64,000 nucleotides of DNA from Leptolyngbyaceae cyanobacterium clean351. Lineage in GTDB: Bacteria; Cyanobacteriota; Cyanobacteriia; DAIDHW01. Within the stretch, counting starts at the first letter, position 1. Every line of letters starts with the position of its first letter. This document shows positions 35,800-45,898 of the stretch, piece after piece. The notes below the pieces were generated by a model that ran no database searches, was not told the DNA's origin, and saw only the letters and a list, made by a program, of their open reading frames with translations. The translations under genes and the position numbers were made by a program. Location: NCBI GenBank assembly GCA_027451865.1, contig DAIDHW010000001.1:207798-271797 (forward strand). The letters run 5' to 3'.

Positions 35800-38115
35800 G
35801 TCAGTCTGGGGGACTTGGCGGCGCAGGAATTCCTCTAGCGCCCGTATCCCCCTGGTATCCTCGTAGAGGGAGCTCTGGTGGGTTGCCATTTTCTCCACCA
35901 CTGCCCGGCGATAATTAGGGTCCAAGCCAAGTCTTGTAGCAATCTCCACGTACTGGTCTTGGTCAGGGGCAATCAACTCGGGAACCTGGAGAATTTGCAG
36001 CATTGCCTGGGTGTGCCGACTGCGCATCAGGGGTCCGGGACAGGTAACCACTGGCAGCCCGCAGGCAATCGCTTCCAAGGTGGTGTTTCCTCCCGACCAA
36101 CCGAGGCTATCCAAAAACACATCACAAACCCGGTTCAGGTTGAGGTAGTCGGTAAAATTCAGTTGAGGTAGAATCTGGCACCAATCCTCCCAGGCCAGAC
36201 CCAAGCCCCTAAAGGCCTGGGCGAGTCGTCGCTGAAACTGGCGCGTGACCGTATCTCCCTGGGTAGGACTGGCCAAAAAGACAAACTGAGCCTGGGGCAC
36301 CCGCTGGGCGATCCGGGGCAGCAGGAGATCGTACTGAGGCAGGTACTTGTAGAGGGATTGACAGCACAGGTAGAGGACTCCCTGGGAGGCAAGGGAGAAA
36401 TCGCCTCGGGTTTTGGTTTGTGCAGGCAGGTCTGGTTTGCGGTAGGCAATCCCTAACCCTGGCAGTCGCACCAGCTTTTCGGTGTAGTGGTCTTGACCCT
36501 CGTCTGGCTCCATCAGGTCCCCAGAGAGGAAATAGTCCACTGTCGGCAAACCAGAGGTGACCGGGTGCCCCCAGGCCACACACTGGATGGGAGCTAGCCG
36601 CAGGGCTGCCAAGCGCTGACTTTCCATATCCATTCCCAGGTCTGTAAATATCAGCACGTCTAGGTGGTCAGAGCGGATCTGCTGACATAGACCTTCAAAC
36701 TGCCGCGGCAGGTGATAAAACCGTTTGCAGCACTGCCGGGCTTCCTCTGTCACTTGGTCATACTCTGGGCCTGAGTGGTAGCCGTACAAGTCAAACTGTT
36801 CCCGGTCCCAGTGACGCAACCAACCCAGAAATAGCTTACTAACCGTGTGTTGACGCCAGTGGTAGGAAAAAAAACCAATCCGCGGCCGGGAACGCCGGGC
36901 CAACCGTCGGACTGGTTGAGCCCACTCCGGGTAGTTGACAGTCATGATCTGGTGCAGTAGCTGGCCGTACTGCTGCTGGAGGGGGCGGTCATCTTGCCCC
37001 TGGTACTGCAGGAAAAAGTTGCTATGGTTACTGATGGCCGTCATAGCCCACCGGCGACCCGCTGCTTCCCCTAGGGAAACCGCTTGGCTGACGGTTACCA
37101 ACCCCCGCTCAAATCTTTGCCGCCAGTGGTCAAGGTCTTCTGGGGTGTCGTAGAGGATAGGCAGCAGCAGGGCCTGACTCCAAAAAGCCTCAGGATAAGC
37201 TGGGTCAATGGCTAGGGCTTGGTGATAGGCAGCAAGGGCGGTTTGCCAGTCTCCCTGTTCGCGGTATAGATGACCGAGGCGACAGGGGGCCTCCGGGTCC
37301 TGGGGGAGGGTTTGTGTTAGCCGCCGGTAGGTGCTCTCCACCTGTTGAAAATTTCCCTGCAGCTTCAGTACGTTACCCAGATTCAGGTAGGCTGCCCGAC
37401 AGGTAGGATCAAGGGCGATCGCCTGGTGAAAGGCTCCAATGCTCTGGGGTAATTTGCCTAGTTTTTGCCAGATAATCCCCAAGTTGTTATGGGCTGCCGC
37501 ATCGTTAGGAGTAAGTTTGAGGAGTTTTTGTAGACACTCAAGGGCCGCTTGGTATTCACCTAGGGCCTCCTGGGCTACCCCTAAATTGTTCAAGGCCTGA
37601 GGGTAATCAGGCTTGAGGGCTAGGGCCTGCTGGTAGTAGCGGACGGCTTGGGCGTAATTGCCTTGTTGTTTGAGGATGATACCCAGGTTATTGTAGGCCG
37701 GGGCTAGGGTAGGCTTAATCTCCAGAGCTCGATGAAAACTACCCCACGCCAGGTCCAACTTGCCCTGGGCCAGGTAGACGTTACCCAGATTGTAATGGGC
37801 AGCCACAAAGCCAGGATTGAGATCAAGGGCCCGCTCAAAGCTAGCCTGGGCCCGCGGTAAGTCTCCTACCCCCCGGTAGAGTTCCCCCAGGTTGTTGAGG
37901 TAGTCAGCATTATCAGGACTAAGGGCCACTGCCTGCTCTAGAAACCCAATCCCCTCCTGGCTGTCACCCCGCTGATGCATGGCCAACCCCAGGAGGTTAA
38001 GGGCATCAGCACTCTGGGGGTCTTGGTCTAGGACCTGACGGTATAGCCTCTCGGCTTGGGCAAAGTTCCCAAGGAGATGGTACTGCATACCCAAGCTCAG
38101 GGTCGGGGCACTCAT
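35782..38115 (-). CDS. TPR plus O-GlcNAc-transferase-like glycosyltransferase
   Basis: A 777-aa protein. Residues 1 to about 310 are about nine TPR repeats ([32 protein letters not shown] and others). The rest is an OGT/SPINDLY-type catalytic domain (GT41): [18 protein letters not shown], the [19 protein letters not shown] block and [15 protein letters not shown]. Such enzymes transfer a sugar (GlcNAc, fucose or glucose) to Ser/Thr of proteins. The start overlaps the carA stop as ATGA, an unusual coupling. The donor sugar and targets cannot be deduced. Confidence 0.85.
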   Translation of the reverse strand: MSAPTLSLGMQYHLLGNFAQAERLYRQVLDQDPQSADALNLLGLAMHQRGDSQEGIGFLEQAVALSPDNADYLNNLGELYRGVGDLPRAQASFERALDLNPGFVAAHYNLGNVYLAQGKLDLAWGSFHRALEIKPTLAPAYNNLGIILKQQGNYAQAVRYYQQALALKPDYPQALNNLGVAQEALGEYQAALECLQKLLKLTPNDAAAHNNLGIIWQKLGKLPQSIGAFHQAIALDPTCRAAYLNLGNVLKLQGNFQQVESTYRRLTQTLPQDPEAPCRLGHLYREQGDWQTALAAYHQALAIDPAYPEAFWSQALLLPILYDTPEDLDHWRQRFERGLVTVSQAVSLGEAAGRRWAMTAISNHSNFFLQYQGQDDRPLQQQYGQLLHQIMTVNYPEWAQPVRRLARRSRPRIGFFSYHWRQHTVSKLFLGWLRHWDREQFDLYGYHSGPEYDQVTEEARQCCKRFYHLPRQFEGLCQQIRSDHLDVLIFTDLGMDMESQRLAALRLAPIQCVAWGHPVTSGLPTVDYFLSGDLMEPDEGQDHYTEKLVRLPGLGIAYRKPDLPAQTKTRGDFSLASQGVLYLCCQSLYKYLPQYDLLLPRIAQRVPQAQFVFLASPTQGDTVTRQFQRRLAQAFRGLGLAWEDWCQILPQLNFTDYLNLNRVCDVFLDSLGWSGGNTTLEAIACGLPVVTCPGPLMRSRHTQAMLQILQVPELIAPDQDQYVEIATRLGLDPNYRRAVVEKMATHQSSLYEDTRGIRALEEFLRRQVPQTDLVSLG

Positions 38116-39254
38116 GGGGCTGCCTGTTGCCGCATCATCGCCACAAAGCGGCCAAATAGATAGTCTCCATCGTGGGGACCAGGGCTGGCCTCCGGGTGGT
38201 ACTGGACCGAAAACACCGGCAGGGTGCGATGACCCAAGCCGGCAATGGTCTGGTCGTTAAGGTTGCGGTGGGTCACCGTCGCTCCAGTCCCCTCTAGGGA
38301 TTGGTCATCAATGGCAAAGCCATGGTTTTGGCTGGTTATTTCTACCTTCCGGGTCAGGCCGGCGGGTTGATTGAGTCCCCGATGGCCAAACTTGAGCTTG
38401 AAGGTGTCTGCCCCTAGGGAAAGGCCCAGGATTTGGTGCCCCATGCAGATCCCAAACAAGGGCTTGGCACTGGCCAAAAGCTCCCTGACTGTGGCTATCC
38501 CCTCCACGACCACTGCTGGATCCCCAGGCCCGTTGGACAGGAAAATTCCATCTGGTTGGTAACTGAGAATCTCAGCCGCCGGAGTGTAGGCAGGCACTAC
38601 CACCACCCGGCAGCCGTAGCTAGCCAGACGGCGCAGGATGTTGCGCTTGATGCCAAAGTCTAGGGCCACTACCGTCAAGGGCCGCTCACCGGGACTGAGC
38701 TGAGGGGCAAACTCCCAACGGCTGTCGGTGGGCTCTGTCCACTCGTAGACCGTCTTAGTGGTCACTTCTTGGACCAGATTCAGACCAATCATGGGAGGCA
38801 AGCTACGGACGCGACTTAGGAGTGCCTGGGGGTCTAGTACCGTGGTGGAGATACCGCCGTTCATCGCCCCGAGGGAGCGAATCTTGCGGGTTAGAGCCCG
38901 GGTATCAAGGCCGCAAATAGCGGGGATCTGGTGTTGTCGTAGGTAGTCCGTAAGGGAGCCAGCCGCCCGCCAGCTACTCGGCTCAGCACAAACCCGTCGG
39001 GCGATAATCCCCCGTACCTGGGGCCCGGCCGACTCCTCATCCTCTGGGTTTACACCTGTATTCCCTAGCTCAGGGTAGGTAAAGGTGACGATTTGGCCCC
39101 GGTAGCTAGGATCAGTAATAACTTCTTGGTACCCAGTAGTACCAGTATTGAAGACGACCTCCCCAAGAGCAGTGCCAGGGGCACCGGCGGACCACCCGCG
39201 GTAGGTGGTACCGTCTTCGAGCACGAGAATGGCGGGTTGTAGATCAGCAATCAT
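38112..39254 (-). CDS. carA: carbamoyl-phosphate synthase small subunit
   Basis: CarA (380 aa) is the glutamine amidotransferase that feeds ammonia to CarB for arginine and pyrimidine synthesis. The class I triad is visible: Cys in [11 protein letters not shown], His-Pro-Glu in [12 protein letters not shown]. The N-terminal LEDGTTYRG and [11 protein letters not shown] segment is diagnostic. ATG 39254 is chosen because upstream residues (an in-frame ATG at 39326) are not family-like and lie in the hemH promoter region. The last four bases overlap the OGT-like gene's start. Confidence 0.93.
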   Translation of the reverse strand: MIADLQPAILVLEDGTTYRGWSAGAPGTALGEVVFNTGTTGYQEVITDPSYRGQIVTFTYPELGNTGVNPEDEESAGPQVRGIIARRVCAEPSSWRAAGSLTDYLRQHQIPAICGLDTRALTRKIRSLGAMNGGISTTVLDPQALLSRVRSLPPMIGLNLVQEVTTKTVYEWTEPTDSRWEFAPQLSPGERPLTVVALDFGIKRNILRRLASYGCRVVVVPAYTPAAEILSYQPDGIFLSNGPGDPAVVVEGIATVRELLASAKPLFGICMGHQILGLSLGADTFKLKFGHRGLNQPAGLTRKVEITSQNHGFAIDDQSLEGTGATVTHRNLNDQTIAGLGHRTLPVFSVQYHPEASPGPHDGDYLFGRFVAMMRQQAAP

Positions 39255-39302
39255 GTGACCCATTCTAAGGGGGAGCAACTGCCGATGGCAGGGAGGAGAT
39301 GT

Positions 39303-39308
39303 TAAAAT
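39303..39308 (+). promoter_or_regulatory. candidate -10 of hemH
   Basis: TAAAAT at 39303-39308 within an ATGTTAA repeat (two copies with a 13-bp period, 39299-39318). It lies 43 bp before the hemH ATG. The direct repeat may mark a regulator site. No clear -35 was found. Confidence 0.3.
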
Positions 39309-39350
39309 GAATGTTAAGAATATCAACGCGTAGGGGTCGGTACAAGGGTC

Positions 39351-40517
39351 ATGGCAAGACTAGGGGTGCTGTTGCTGAACTTGGGTGGCCCGGACCGACT
39401 GGAAGATGTCCGCCCGTTTTTATTTAACTTATTTGCTGACCCGGAAATTATTCGGATTCCCTTCCCGTGGCTGCAGCGGCCCCTGGCCTGGCTAATTTCC
39501 AGCTTGCGAGCTCGGCGCTCCCAGGCAAACTATAGTCAGATTGGCGGTGGCTCTCCCCTGCGGCGGATTACCGAGCAGCAGGCTCTGGCCCTTGAGCAAC
39601 AACTGCGCGACCAGGGGGAGCCAGCCCGGGTGTACGTGGGGATGCGCTACTGGCATCCTTTCACGGAAGAAGCGGTGGCCAAGCTTAAGCAAGACCATAT
39701 TGAGCGTCTGGTGATCTTGCCCCTTTACCCTCAGTACTCGATTAGCACTAGTGGCTCAAGTTTCCGCCTCCTAGAAAAGTTCTGGGCTGCCGATCAGCAG
39801 CTGCAAAACATTGCCTATACTCTGATTTCCTCCTGGTACGACTGCCCAGGTTACCTGCAGGCCATGAGCGACCTGATCACTCGTGAGTTGAACCAGTTTC
39901 CCCAGCCAGATCAGGTTCATCTGTTCTTTAGTGCCCACGGGGTGCCGGCCAGTTACGTCCAGGAGGGGGGAGACCCTTATCAACGGGAAGTGGAAAGCTG
40001 CGTTGAGTGTATTCTGCGGACTCTCGCGCGACCCAACCCCTACACCTTGGCCTACCAAAGTCGGGTTGGACCCGTGGAGTGGCTGCGCCCCTACACTGAG
40101 GATGCCCTGGCGCAACTAGGCGAACAGGGGGTGAAGGACGTCCTCGTAATCCCAGTTAGCTTTGTCTCTGAACACATTGAGACCCTCCAGGAAATCGACA
40201 TTGAATACCGGGAGGTGGCCCACACCGTAGGCATTGAAACTTTTCGCCGGGTGCCAGCCCTGGATAATCATCCCTTATTTATCCAGGGGCTAGCAAGCCT
40301 GGTAACCACTGCTCTCCAAGCCCCGCCCCGCCGCTTTACTGACCTGGTACACCCTCCCCGGAAGTCCTTCAAGCTCTACCCTCAAGAGCGCTGGCAGTGG
40401 GGTCTGACTACGACCGCTGAGGTGTGGAATGGTCGCCTGGCAATGCTGGGCTTTATTGCCCTGATGTTAGAGTTGCTCACGGGTCAGGGTCCCCTGCACT
40501 TGGCAGGAATCCTGTAG
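39351..40517 (+). CDS. hemH: ferrochelatase with C-terminal CAB/HLIP helix
   Basis: HemH (388 aa) inserts Fe2+ into protoporphyrin IX to make heme. Residues 1 to about 320 are the catalytic domain ([30 protein letters not shown] with the catalytic His, and [16 protein letters not shown]). A linker leads to a transmembrane segment carrying the chlorophyll-binding motif [12 protein letters not shown]. This fusion is specific to cyanobacteria and chloroplasts and is linked to pigment balance under light stress. It is divergent from carA. Confidence 0.95.
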   Translation: MARLGVLLLNLGGPDRLEDVRPFLFNLFADPEIIRIPFPWLQRPLAWLISSLRARRSQANYSQIGGGSPLRRITEQQALALEQQLRDQGEPARVYVGMRYWHPFTEEAVAKLKQDHIERLVILPLYPQYSISTSGSSFRLLEKFWAADQQLQNIAYTLISSWYDCPGYLQAMSDLITRELNQFPQPDQVHLFFSAHGVPASYVQEGGDPYQREVESCVECILRTLARPNPYTLAYQSRVGPVEWLRPYTEDALAQLGEQGVKDVLVIPVSFVSEHIETLQEIDIEYREVAHTVGIETFRRVPALDNHPLFIQGLASLVTTALQAPPRRFTDLVHPPRKSFKLYPQERWQWGLTTTAEVWNGRLAMLGFIALMLELLTGQGPLHLAGIL

Positions 40518-40558
40518 CCTTTACCCCCTCGACCCATTATCCTCACCCTAGGAAACCC

Positions 40559-41188
40559 ATGGCCCCCAGTGAATTCCAAGTTTGTGACCAGGATTTGCCA
40601 GAGGACCTATTTGGTCTTTACTCCCAAGCCCCCCAACTAGCCCTAGATACTGAGACCATGGGCTTGATTCCCCACCGGGACCGGCTGTGCCTAGTGCAGA
40701 TTTGTGACCCACAAGGGGTAGTAACTGTAGTTCGTATTCACCAGGGCCAAACCCAGGCCCCCCGACTGCAACAGCTCCTTGAGGCCCCTGCGGTCCTGAA
40801 GGTGTTTCACTACGCCCGGTTTGATATTGCCACCCTCAGTCATCACCTAGGCATCCGGGTCAGGCCCCTCTTTTGTACTAAGATAGCTAGTAAATTAGCT
40901 CGTACCTACTCTCCCCGTCACGGCTTAAAGGAGGTGGTCTGGGAACTTGAAGGAATAGAACTGGACAAGAGTGCCCAGAGTTCCGACTGGGGTAATAGTA
41001 CTAAATTGTCACCTCAGCAGCTGCGCTACGCGGCCAACGACGTCCGCTACCTGCTGCCCGTTCAGGCAAAACTGCGGCAGATGCTGATCCGCGAGGGACG
41101 CTGGGAGCTAGCTGAGCGCTGCTTTGCCACCCTGCCCCTCCTGGCGGACCTAGACCTGCTGCAGTATCAGAACCTATTTGAGCATTAG
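40559..41188 (+). CDS. ribonuclease D-family 3'-5' exonuclease
   Basis: A 209-aa DEDDy exonuclease. ExoI is LALDTETMGL, ExoII includes FHYARFDIATLS and ExoIII YAANDVRYLLP. It lacks the HRDC domains of E. coli RNase D, as is usual for the short cyanobacterial form. It probably trims tRNA or other RNA 3' ends. Start ATG 40559; in-frame sequence upstream lies inside hemH. The stop shares TTAG with the convergent hisC stop. Confidence 0.87.
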   Translation: MAPSEFQVCDQDLPEDLFGLYSQAPQLALDTETMGLIPHRDRLCLVQICDPQGVVTVVRIHQGQTQAPRLQQLLEAPAVLKVFHYARFDIATLSHHLGIRVRPLFCTKIASKLARTYSPRHGLKEVVWELEGIELDKSAQSSDWGNSTKLSPQQLRYAANDVRYLLPVQAKLRQMLIREGRWELAERCFATLPLLADLDLLQYQNLFEH

Positions 41189-42255
41189 GCTGGGGCGACA
41201 ATTGCTGCCAATCGCTCTAGGGTACGCTCATTTTCAGCCCGAGTGCCGACACTAATCCTCAAACCACCCCCCGTATGGCGCACCAGGGTCCCCCGCTCCA
41301 GTAACTGCTGCCAGAGTCGGCCCGGGTCCGGGGCTTGCAAGTAAAGGAAGTTAGCTCGGCTAGGCCAGACCTGCAGCACGGGATGCTGCCTCAGGCCGGC
41401 CAGGAGTTTTTCTCGTTCAGTGATTACCTGGGGAACTACTGCCAGAATCTCTTGCCAATGGTCAAGGACCAGCAAGGCGGCCATCTGGGAAAAACTAGGG
41501 AGGTTGTAGGGGAGGCGTACCTTTTCTAGGACAGTAATAATGGCGGGATGGGCAATGGCGTAGCCCACCCGATGTCCGGCCAGACGAAATCCTTTGGATA
41601 GGGTGCGCAAAATCAACCAGTTGGGGTGCTCTAGCAGTTCCCCTAAAAGGCTGTCACCACTGAACTCGAAGTAGGCTTCATCTACCACCACCAAGACCTC
41701 TGGCGGAAGCTGCCTCAGCCAAGTCACTTCGGCCGGGGTCAGGAGATTGCCCGTGGGAGAGTTAGGGTGGAGGGCAAATACCAGGCGCACTCCCGATGGG
41801 GTCTCCCTCGGCATCTCCCAGGTGTAGGAGTCTCGCTTCAGGCTCTGCACGGGAATCCCGAGGGTGCGGGCCAAGATGGCGTAGATGGAAAAGGTGGGCT
41901 CGGCCACTAGGACCCCTTGACCTGTCCCCAGGCAGGTAGCTATTAGTAGGGAGCGTATCAGTTCATCAGAACCATTACCCGCGGAGATCCACTCGGGGCC
42001 GATGGTCCCCGCTGGGAGGCTAGCCGATTGGCAGACGTAGTCAGCTATGGCCTGATGGAGGGCTTGGTGAGAACTATCAGGGTAGCGATGGGCTTCTAGG
42101 GACTGGGTATATTTGGCAGCTAGGTCTTGCCGTAGCGGCAGCGGCAGGTCTAGGGCCGATTCGTTGCTGTCTAGGCGGTCGAGGGGGCCCGGCGGGAGGG
42201 ACGGAAGGGTGTAGGGGGCTAAAGCCGCCAGATCGGCGCGCAGAAAAGGAGTCAT
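41185..42255 (-). CDS. hisC: histidinol-phosphate aminotransferase
   Basis: A PLP fold-I aminotransferase (356 aa) in histidine synthesis. Motifs: LDSNESALDLPLP near the N terminus, GNGSDELI, HPNSPTGN, VVDEAYFEF and the PLP lysine in LRTLSKGFRLAGHRVGYA. Some cyanobacterial HisC-like enzymes also act on other amino acids, but the HisC assignment is the best fit. Histidine also feeds the nearby egtBD pathway. Confidence 0.9.
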   Translation of the reverse strand: MTPFLRADLAALAPYTLPSLPPGPLDRLDSNESALDLPLPLRQDLAAKYTQSLEAHRYPDSSHQALHQAIADYVCQSASLPAGTIGPEWISAGNGSDELIRSLLIATCLGTGQGVLVAEPTFSIYAILARTLGIPVQSLKRDSYTWEMPRETPSGVRLVFALHPNSPTGNLLTPAEVTWLRQLPPEVLVVVDEAYFEFSGDSLLGELLEHPNWLILRTLSKGFRLAGHRVGYAIAHPAIITVLEKVRLPYNLPSFSQMAALLVLDHWQEILAVVPQVITEREKLLAGLRQHPVLQVWPSRANFLYLQAPDPGRLWQQLLERGTLVRHTGGGLRISVGTRAENERTLERLAAIVAPA

Positions 42256-42385
42256 GATTCCAGTAAGGATCCGGGCGGCGGAGGGGTTGGTGGTCGGTAG
42301 CTGAGGTTACAGAGGTCGGGGATCGACAAGTGTTAGGGTAGGAAAATCGGGATTTAAGACCAAGTAAATTTTGTATACCACTCCT

Positions 42386-42712
42386 ATGGCCCAACTTTTT
42401 GACCCCGTCCCTGCTGGCAGCCCTGAGCCTCTGCTATGCTGCTATGTTAACGCCACTAGCAAGATTCAAGTCGCCCGCATCACCAACATTGCCAACTGGT
42501 ATTTCGAGCGGGTAGTCTTCCCGGGCCAGCGGCTAGTGTTTGAGGCAGTTCCAACCGCCATCCTGGAAATTCACACCGGTATCATGGCCAGCGCCATTCT
42601 CTCCGATAGCATCTCCTGTGAGCAATTAGCCCTGTGCGAGGAGTTCTACTCTTCTCTGCCCACAGAAGGCCGGACTGCGGAGGAGGAACCTCCCCTAGCT
42701 GTGGCTACTTAA
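42386..42712 (+). CDS. DUF1830 protein
   Basis: A 108-aa cyanobacterial protein. The family core LCCYVNATSKIQVARITN, WYFERVVFPGQRLVFEA and MASAILSD is intact. Function unknown. The ATG at 42386 is preferred to a TTG five codons upstream. It is divergent from hisC; a 130-bp gap holds the promoters. The acidic Pro-rich tail is not conserved. Confidence 0.82.
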   Translation: MAQLFDPVPAGSPEPLLCCYVNATSKIQVARITNIANWYFERVVFPGQRLVFEAVPTAILEIHTGIMASAILSDSISCEQLALCEEFYSSLPTEGRTAEEEPPLAVAT

Positions 42713-42767
42713 GGGGACTAGGTCGATTCCGGATGCAGATCCATCCAGAGAGAATCAGCGTATTGGA

Positions 42768-42797
42768 GTGGGTAACCCCACCGGGAGTAATTCCCGG
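42768..42797 (+). other. paired hairpins before the ferritin-like gene
   Basis: GTGGG-TAAC-CCCAC (42768-42781) and CCGGGA-GTAAT-TCCCGG (42781-42797) lie side by side, 29 bp before the ATG. No T-run follows. They may be a translational or transcriptional control element. Confidence 0.35.
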
Positions 42798-42825
42798 GAC
42801 ACCCTCTAGGAGTTGACTAAATCCC

Positions 42826-43446
42826 ATGAGCCAAAGTAAAGCTTTTTCTCGGCGGCAGATGCTGGTGGCCGGAACGATCGGCGGAGTGGCAGCTGCGGTC
42901 TTCATTCCCAGACTGGCGGAGGCTAGCTCTGATGATAAGGCCAACGATTTGGCAGTCATCAGCCGAGGACACTACTACGAGCAACAGGCTATTTGGGCCT
43001 ACAACGTCGCCGGCAGCAAACTGAGCAACAGTGATGTGGGTAAGGCTGTGTTGGCAGTGGCTCTGGCTAACCAAGCTAACCATAAGGAGCACCGAGACCT
43101 GTTAGCACAGGTAATTGTGAGCTTGGGAGGTACTCCTGCAGCCCCCGAATCTAGTTACGACTTGTCTTCCTACATTAACAATGGGGAAGGGAACCTGGAC
43201 AGCGATGTCAACATTGCCAAGCTAGCCCTGGCCCTGGAAACCGATGCGGCGATTGGCTATTCCCAAGAGGTTGCCAAGCTCAAAACTCCAGCCCTAGTCA
43301 CTGCGGGGGCCAGTATTGGGTCTGACGAGGCTGCCCACGCCACCTACATTCGCGCTGCCTTTAACACCCTTGGGGTGAGCGTGCCGATCGTGCCCGCTGC
43401 TTTCATCAATTCTGACACTCGCTCCCAGTGGATTTTGACCGTCTAG
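42826..43446 (+). CDS. Tat-exported ferritin-like protein
   Basis: A 206-aa protein with a twin-arginine signal (FSRRQMLVAGTIGGVAAAVF; cleavage near residue 32) and a four-helix ferritin-like domain. The helices carry Glu and His residues that could bind metals: HYYEQQAIWAY, NHKEHRDLL, ALETDAAIGY and DEAAHATYIR. Export through Tat fits a cofactor inserted in the cytoplasm. Function unknown; a role in periplasmic metal or redox handling is a guess. A terminator follows. Confidence 0.8.
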   Translation: MSQSKAFSRRQMLVAGTIGGVAAAVFIPRLAEASSDDKANDLAVISRGHYYEQQAIWAYNVAGSKLSNSDVGKAVLAVALANQANHKEHRDLLAQVIVSLGGTPAAPESSYDLSSYINNGEGNLDSDVNIAKLALALETDAAIGYSQEVAKLKTPALVTAGASIGSDEAAHATYIRAAFNTLGVSVPIVPAAFINSDTRSQWILTV

Positions 43447-43484
43447 ACTTTCGGGACGGGGGGCCTCGTCCCCACTAGCCCGAG

Positions 43485-43514
43485 CCTCCCTGGCAGAAGC
43501 TGGGGAGGTTTTTT
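43485..43514 (+). terminator. rho-independent terminator after the ferritin-like gene
   Basis: CCTCCC (43485-43490) pairs with GGGAGG (43503-43508), followed by six Ts (43509-43514). Placed about 40 bp after the stop codon at 43446. Confidence 0.75.
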
Positions 43515-43920
43515 GCTTTGTGATCAGAGTTTTCATTGTATGATCGAGGGTGAATACTCCCTGCCATCTTTAAGTCGAAAATTGAAACCCCTCGCCTTGC
43601 CCAGGCACCCTTGGCCTCCCCAATGGTACCTGGAGATGAAGCTGAAGCGGAAACGGCAGTCTGACCCGGCTCTGTCCTGGGCCGATCGGTGTGAAGCTCC
43701 TAGTATGAAGTGACCGGCCTGTAACTACAGGGTTACCTTTGCCCCTATTGGCGGTAGCCTGGGCCGGTCAGATTTATCGTGGTGGCTTGACAACTAGGTT
43801 TTTTCCAACCCCAAACCCTAATGGGCTAGGCCGGCTACCGGTCTATGGGCCAGACTTTGGCTGCGCCTAGATAGGATTTGACCTGAAAGTTGAGCACCCC
43901 CTGCTTTGCCTATCTACTGC
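43515..43920 (+). other. gene-poor interval with a possible structured RNA
   Basis: About 400 bp between the terminator and the next gene. No convincing coding frame; a 66-aa frame has no ribosome-binding site and no recognisable sequence. It holds the structured element at 43711-43770 and a T-rich tract near 43799. A further small hairpin (CCGG-CTA-CCGG) lies near 43830. Confidence 0.5.
43711..43770 (+). ncRNA. candidate structured RNA, multi-branch fold
   Basis: TGACCGGCC (43711-43719) pairs perfectly with GGCCGGTCA (43762-43770), closing 42 bases. Inside, GTAAC (43721-43725) pairs with GTTAC (43732-43736) around a 6-base loop, and a weaker GCC...GGC pair follows. A closed long stem with internal hairpins is typical of riboswitches and small RNAs. 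The downstream gene is the deoxyhypusine-synthase-like one. No known family recognised. Confidence 0.4.
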
Positions 43921-45087
43921 ATGTACTGGAGTAAGAAAGTGACTAGATTGCTCAACCGTAGGATTGCACCAGCACCGATGCCAGGGGAAATCAGTCTTGT
44001 AGACCTGATTGATGGCTACTTTACTGCCTACAATTCGGCTCGCCTGCGGGAAATTTGCCAACTCCTGAGTCGGGAAGTGATGCGAGAAGGGGTGACCGTC
44101 GGTCTCAGCTTGTCTGGGGCCATGACCCCGGCGGGCCTAGGGGTAGGAGTTTTAGCCCCGCTAATTCGCCACGGCTTCATCGACTACATTATTAGTACTG
44201 GGGCTAATCTGTACCATGACCTGCACTTTGGCCTGGGTCTGGATCTGTTTGCCAGCAGTCCTTTTATCGACGACATCAAACTGCGCCAGGCGGGCAAAAT
44301 TCGGATCTACGACATCGTTTTTGACTACGATGTGCTTCTGGGTACGGACGCCTTCATCCGCCAAGTGCTGCGGGGAGAAGTGTTTCAGAAAACTATGGGC
44401 ACGGCCGAGTTCCACCACCACCTAGGTCGCTACGTCCGGGAAGTAGAACTGCAATTGCAACTTCCCCACTCCTGTCTTTTGGCCACTGCCTACGAGTACG
44501 GAGTGCCCATTTACACTTCCTCCCCTGGGGACAGCTCCATTGGGATGAATGTGGCCGCCTTGGCCCTGGAAGGGAATCGCCTGGCCCTTGATCCTTCCCT
44601 AGACGTGAATGAGACCGCCGCCATCGCCTACTACGCTCGGGAGTCCGATGGCCCTGGGGTAGAGGGCAAAAGTGCGGCTTTGATCCTCGGCGGCGGTAGC
44701 CCGAAGAACTTTCTGCTGCAGACTCAACCCCAAATCCATGAGGTGCTAGGTCTTGAGGAGCGTGGCCACGATTACTTCATCCAGGTCACGGATGCTCGCC
44801 CCGATACCGGGGGGCTGTCGGGGGCTACCCCTAACGAAGCGGTTAGTTGGGGCAAGGTAGACCCAGAGGAGCTCCCGAACACGGTAGTGTGCTACACCGA
44901 TAGCACGATTGCTCTGCCGATCATCGCTGCCTACGTGATCAACCAGTGCCCCCCGCGGCCCCTAAAGCGGCTCTACGACCGACGGGGGGAGCTGCTTGAG
45001 CGACTCAAGGCTGAATACCAGGGAGCCCAGATGCGCCTGAGCGTGCCGGCGGTGCCCACCTACCCCTGTGGTACCCGCCGGTACTAA
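43921..45087 (+). CDS. deoxyhypusine synthase-like protein
   Basis: A 388-aa NAD-dependent enzyme of the deoxyhypusine synthase family. Motifs: [42 protein letters not shown], and the catalytic-lysine block [14 protein letters not shown]. Bacteria lack the eIF5A substrate, so the bacterial enzymes make polyamines (for example homospermidine) instead. With speA at 15.3 kb supplying agmatine, a polyamine role is likely; the exact product is open. A GTG at 43939 is an alternative start. Confidence 0.87.
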   Translation: MYWSKKVTRLLNRRIAPAPMPGEISLVDLIDGYFTAYNSARLREICQLLSREVMREGVTVGLSLSGAMTPAGLGVGVLAPLIRHGFIDYIISTGANLYHDLHFGLGLDLFASSPFIDDIKLRQAGKIRIYDIVFDYDVLLGTDAFIRQVLRGEVFQKTMGTAEFHHHLGRYVREVELQLQLPHSCLLATAYEYGVPIYTSSPGDSSIGMNVAALALEGNRLALDPSLDVNETAAIAYYARESDGPGVEGKSAALILGGGSPKNFLLQTQPQIHEVLGLEERGHDYFIQVTDARPDTGGLSGATPNEAVSWGKVDPEELPNTVVCYTDSTIALPIIAAYVINQCPPRPLKRLYDRRGELLERLKAEYQGAQMRLSVPAVPTYPCGTRRY

Positions 45088-45590
45088 CCAGCAACTGCGG
45101 TAGTACGCTGCCGCACCGCCCAGAGGTTAGCCTTCAGGTCTCGCCGGAGGCGCTGCTCCACCAGAGCCACCGGCATTCTCGGTTTAGGGGTCACCTGGAG
45201 GTAGTAGTTCAGGCGTGTGTGCAGTTCAGGCAGAGGTTCTAGGTGCCAGTGGCCCCGAAACTCCTGGAAGTCTCCTTCCACCATCTCAAAGCAGATCCGC
45301 TCCGGGAAGTGCTCTTGAATGTCTAGCACCACCCGGGCCCGGAAACTCCACTTAAGCACCTTCTGACCCCCCACCTGCTCTAGGCGGATGTTGGGATGGG
45401 GGAGGCGGCAACTGTGCTCTAGGTTGGGGATAAATTCCGCTAGGTGGTCGTAGTCCGTGAGGACTTGCCACACCGCCTGGGCGGGATGGGGAATCACCAC
45501 TTGGGCTCCTAGGCAGCGCTGGCGCCCCTGGCGTTCTTGGGCCCACACTTGGACTGGCTCTTCCGGGGCGGTAGTCGGGGTCTGTGACAT
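45084..45590 (-). CDS. SRPBCC (START-like) family protein
   Basis: A 168-aa polyketide-cyclase/dehydrase-like (CoQ10-binding) protein. The N-terminal disordered part leads to a helix-grip fold: [18 protein letters not shown], the hydrophobic core [19 protein letters not shown], and a long C-terminal helix ([17 protein letters not shown]). These bind hydrophobic ligands. ATG 45590 is preferred to one four codons upstream. The stop shares CTAA with the convergent gene. Confidence 0.82.
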   Translation of the reverse strand: MSQTPTTAPEEPVQVWAQERQGRQRCLGAQVVIPHPAQAVWQVLTDYDHLAEFIPNLEHSCRLPHPNIRLEQVGGQKVLKWSFRARVVLDIQEHFPERICFEMVEGDFQEFRGHWHLEPLPELHTRLNYYLQVTPKPRMPVALVEQRLRRDLKANLWAVRQRTTAVAG

Positions 45591-45898
45591 GCAAGCTGGC
45601 AATATGTAGATTATTGACCATAGATAGCACGGGGGCTGTCTGGTTAACCATTCCCCTCAATAGCCTCGGGTTCCTCGAAATGTTTCTTGACATACTTTCC
45701 GGGGCCCGGAGATTCTTGACGGTTCATTAGGGTCTTACGTCTACTCCCTGCCCATTTAGAGTCGTGCCGACCGCCGTCAGTAAGCGCTTTCAATCAAGAA
45801 AAGCCGTCCCTAATTTCTCGATGGAAGACCATGATACGATTCTTAATAAACCGAATTAACACCCGCAGTTGAGGTCAGCAGCGGTGGCAAGGGGGTGT
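45591..45898 (+). other. intergenic region upstream of the Nramp-like gene
   Basis: About 308 bp with no gene. It contains two TTCTTGAC copies (45681-45688 and 45713-45720). The first gives a consensus-like TTGACA -35 with no clear -10; TTGACG in the second could also be a -35. A TCCGG-GGC-CCGGA palindrome lies between them. The rest is unremarkable. Confidence 0.35.

Noticed and set aside
43513-43713. A 66-codon frame after the ferritin-like gene
   Set aside because: No ribosome-binding site, no recognisable sequence, and it begins in the terminator. Probably chance.
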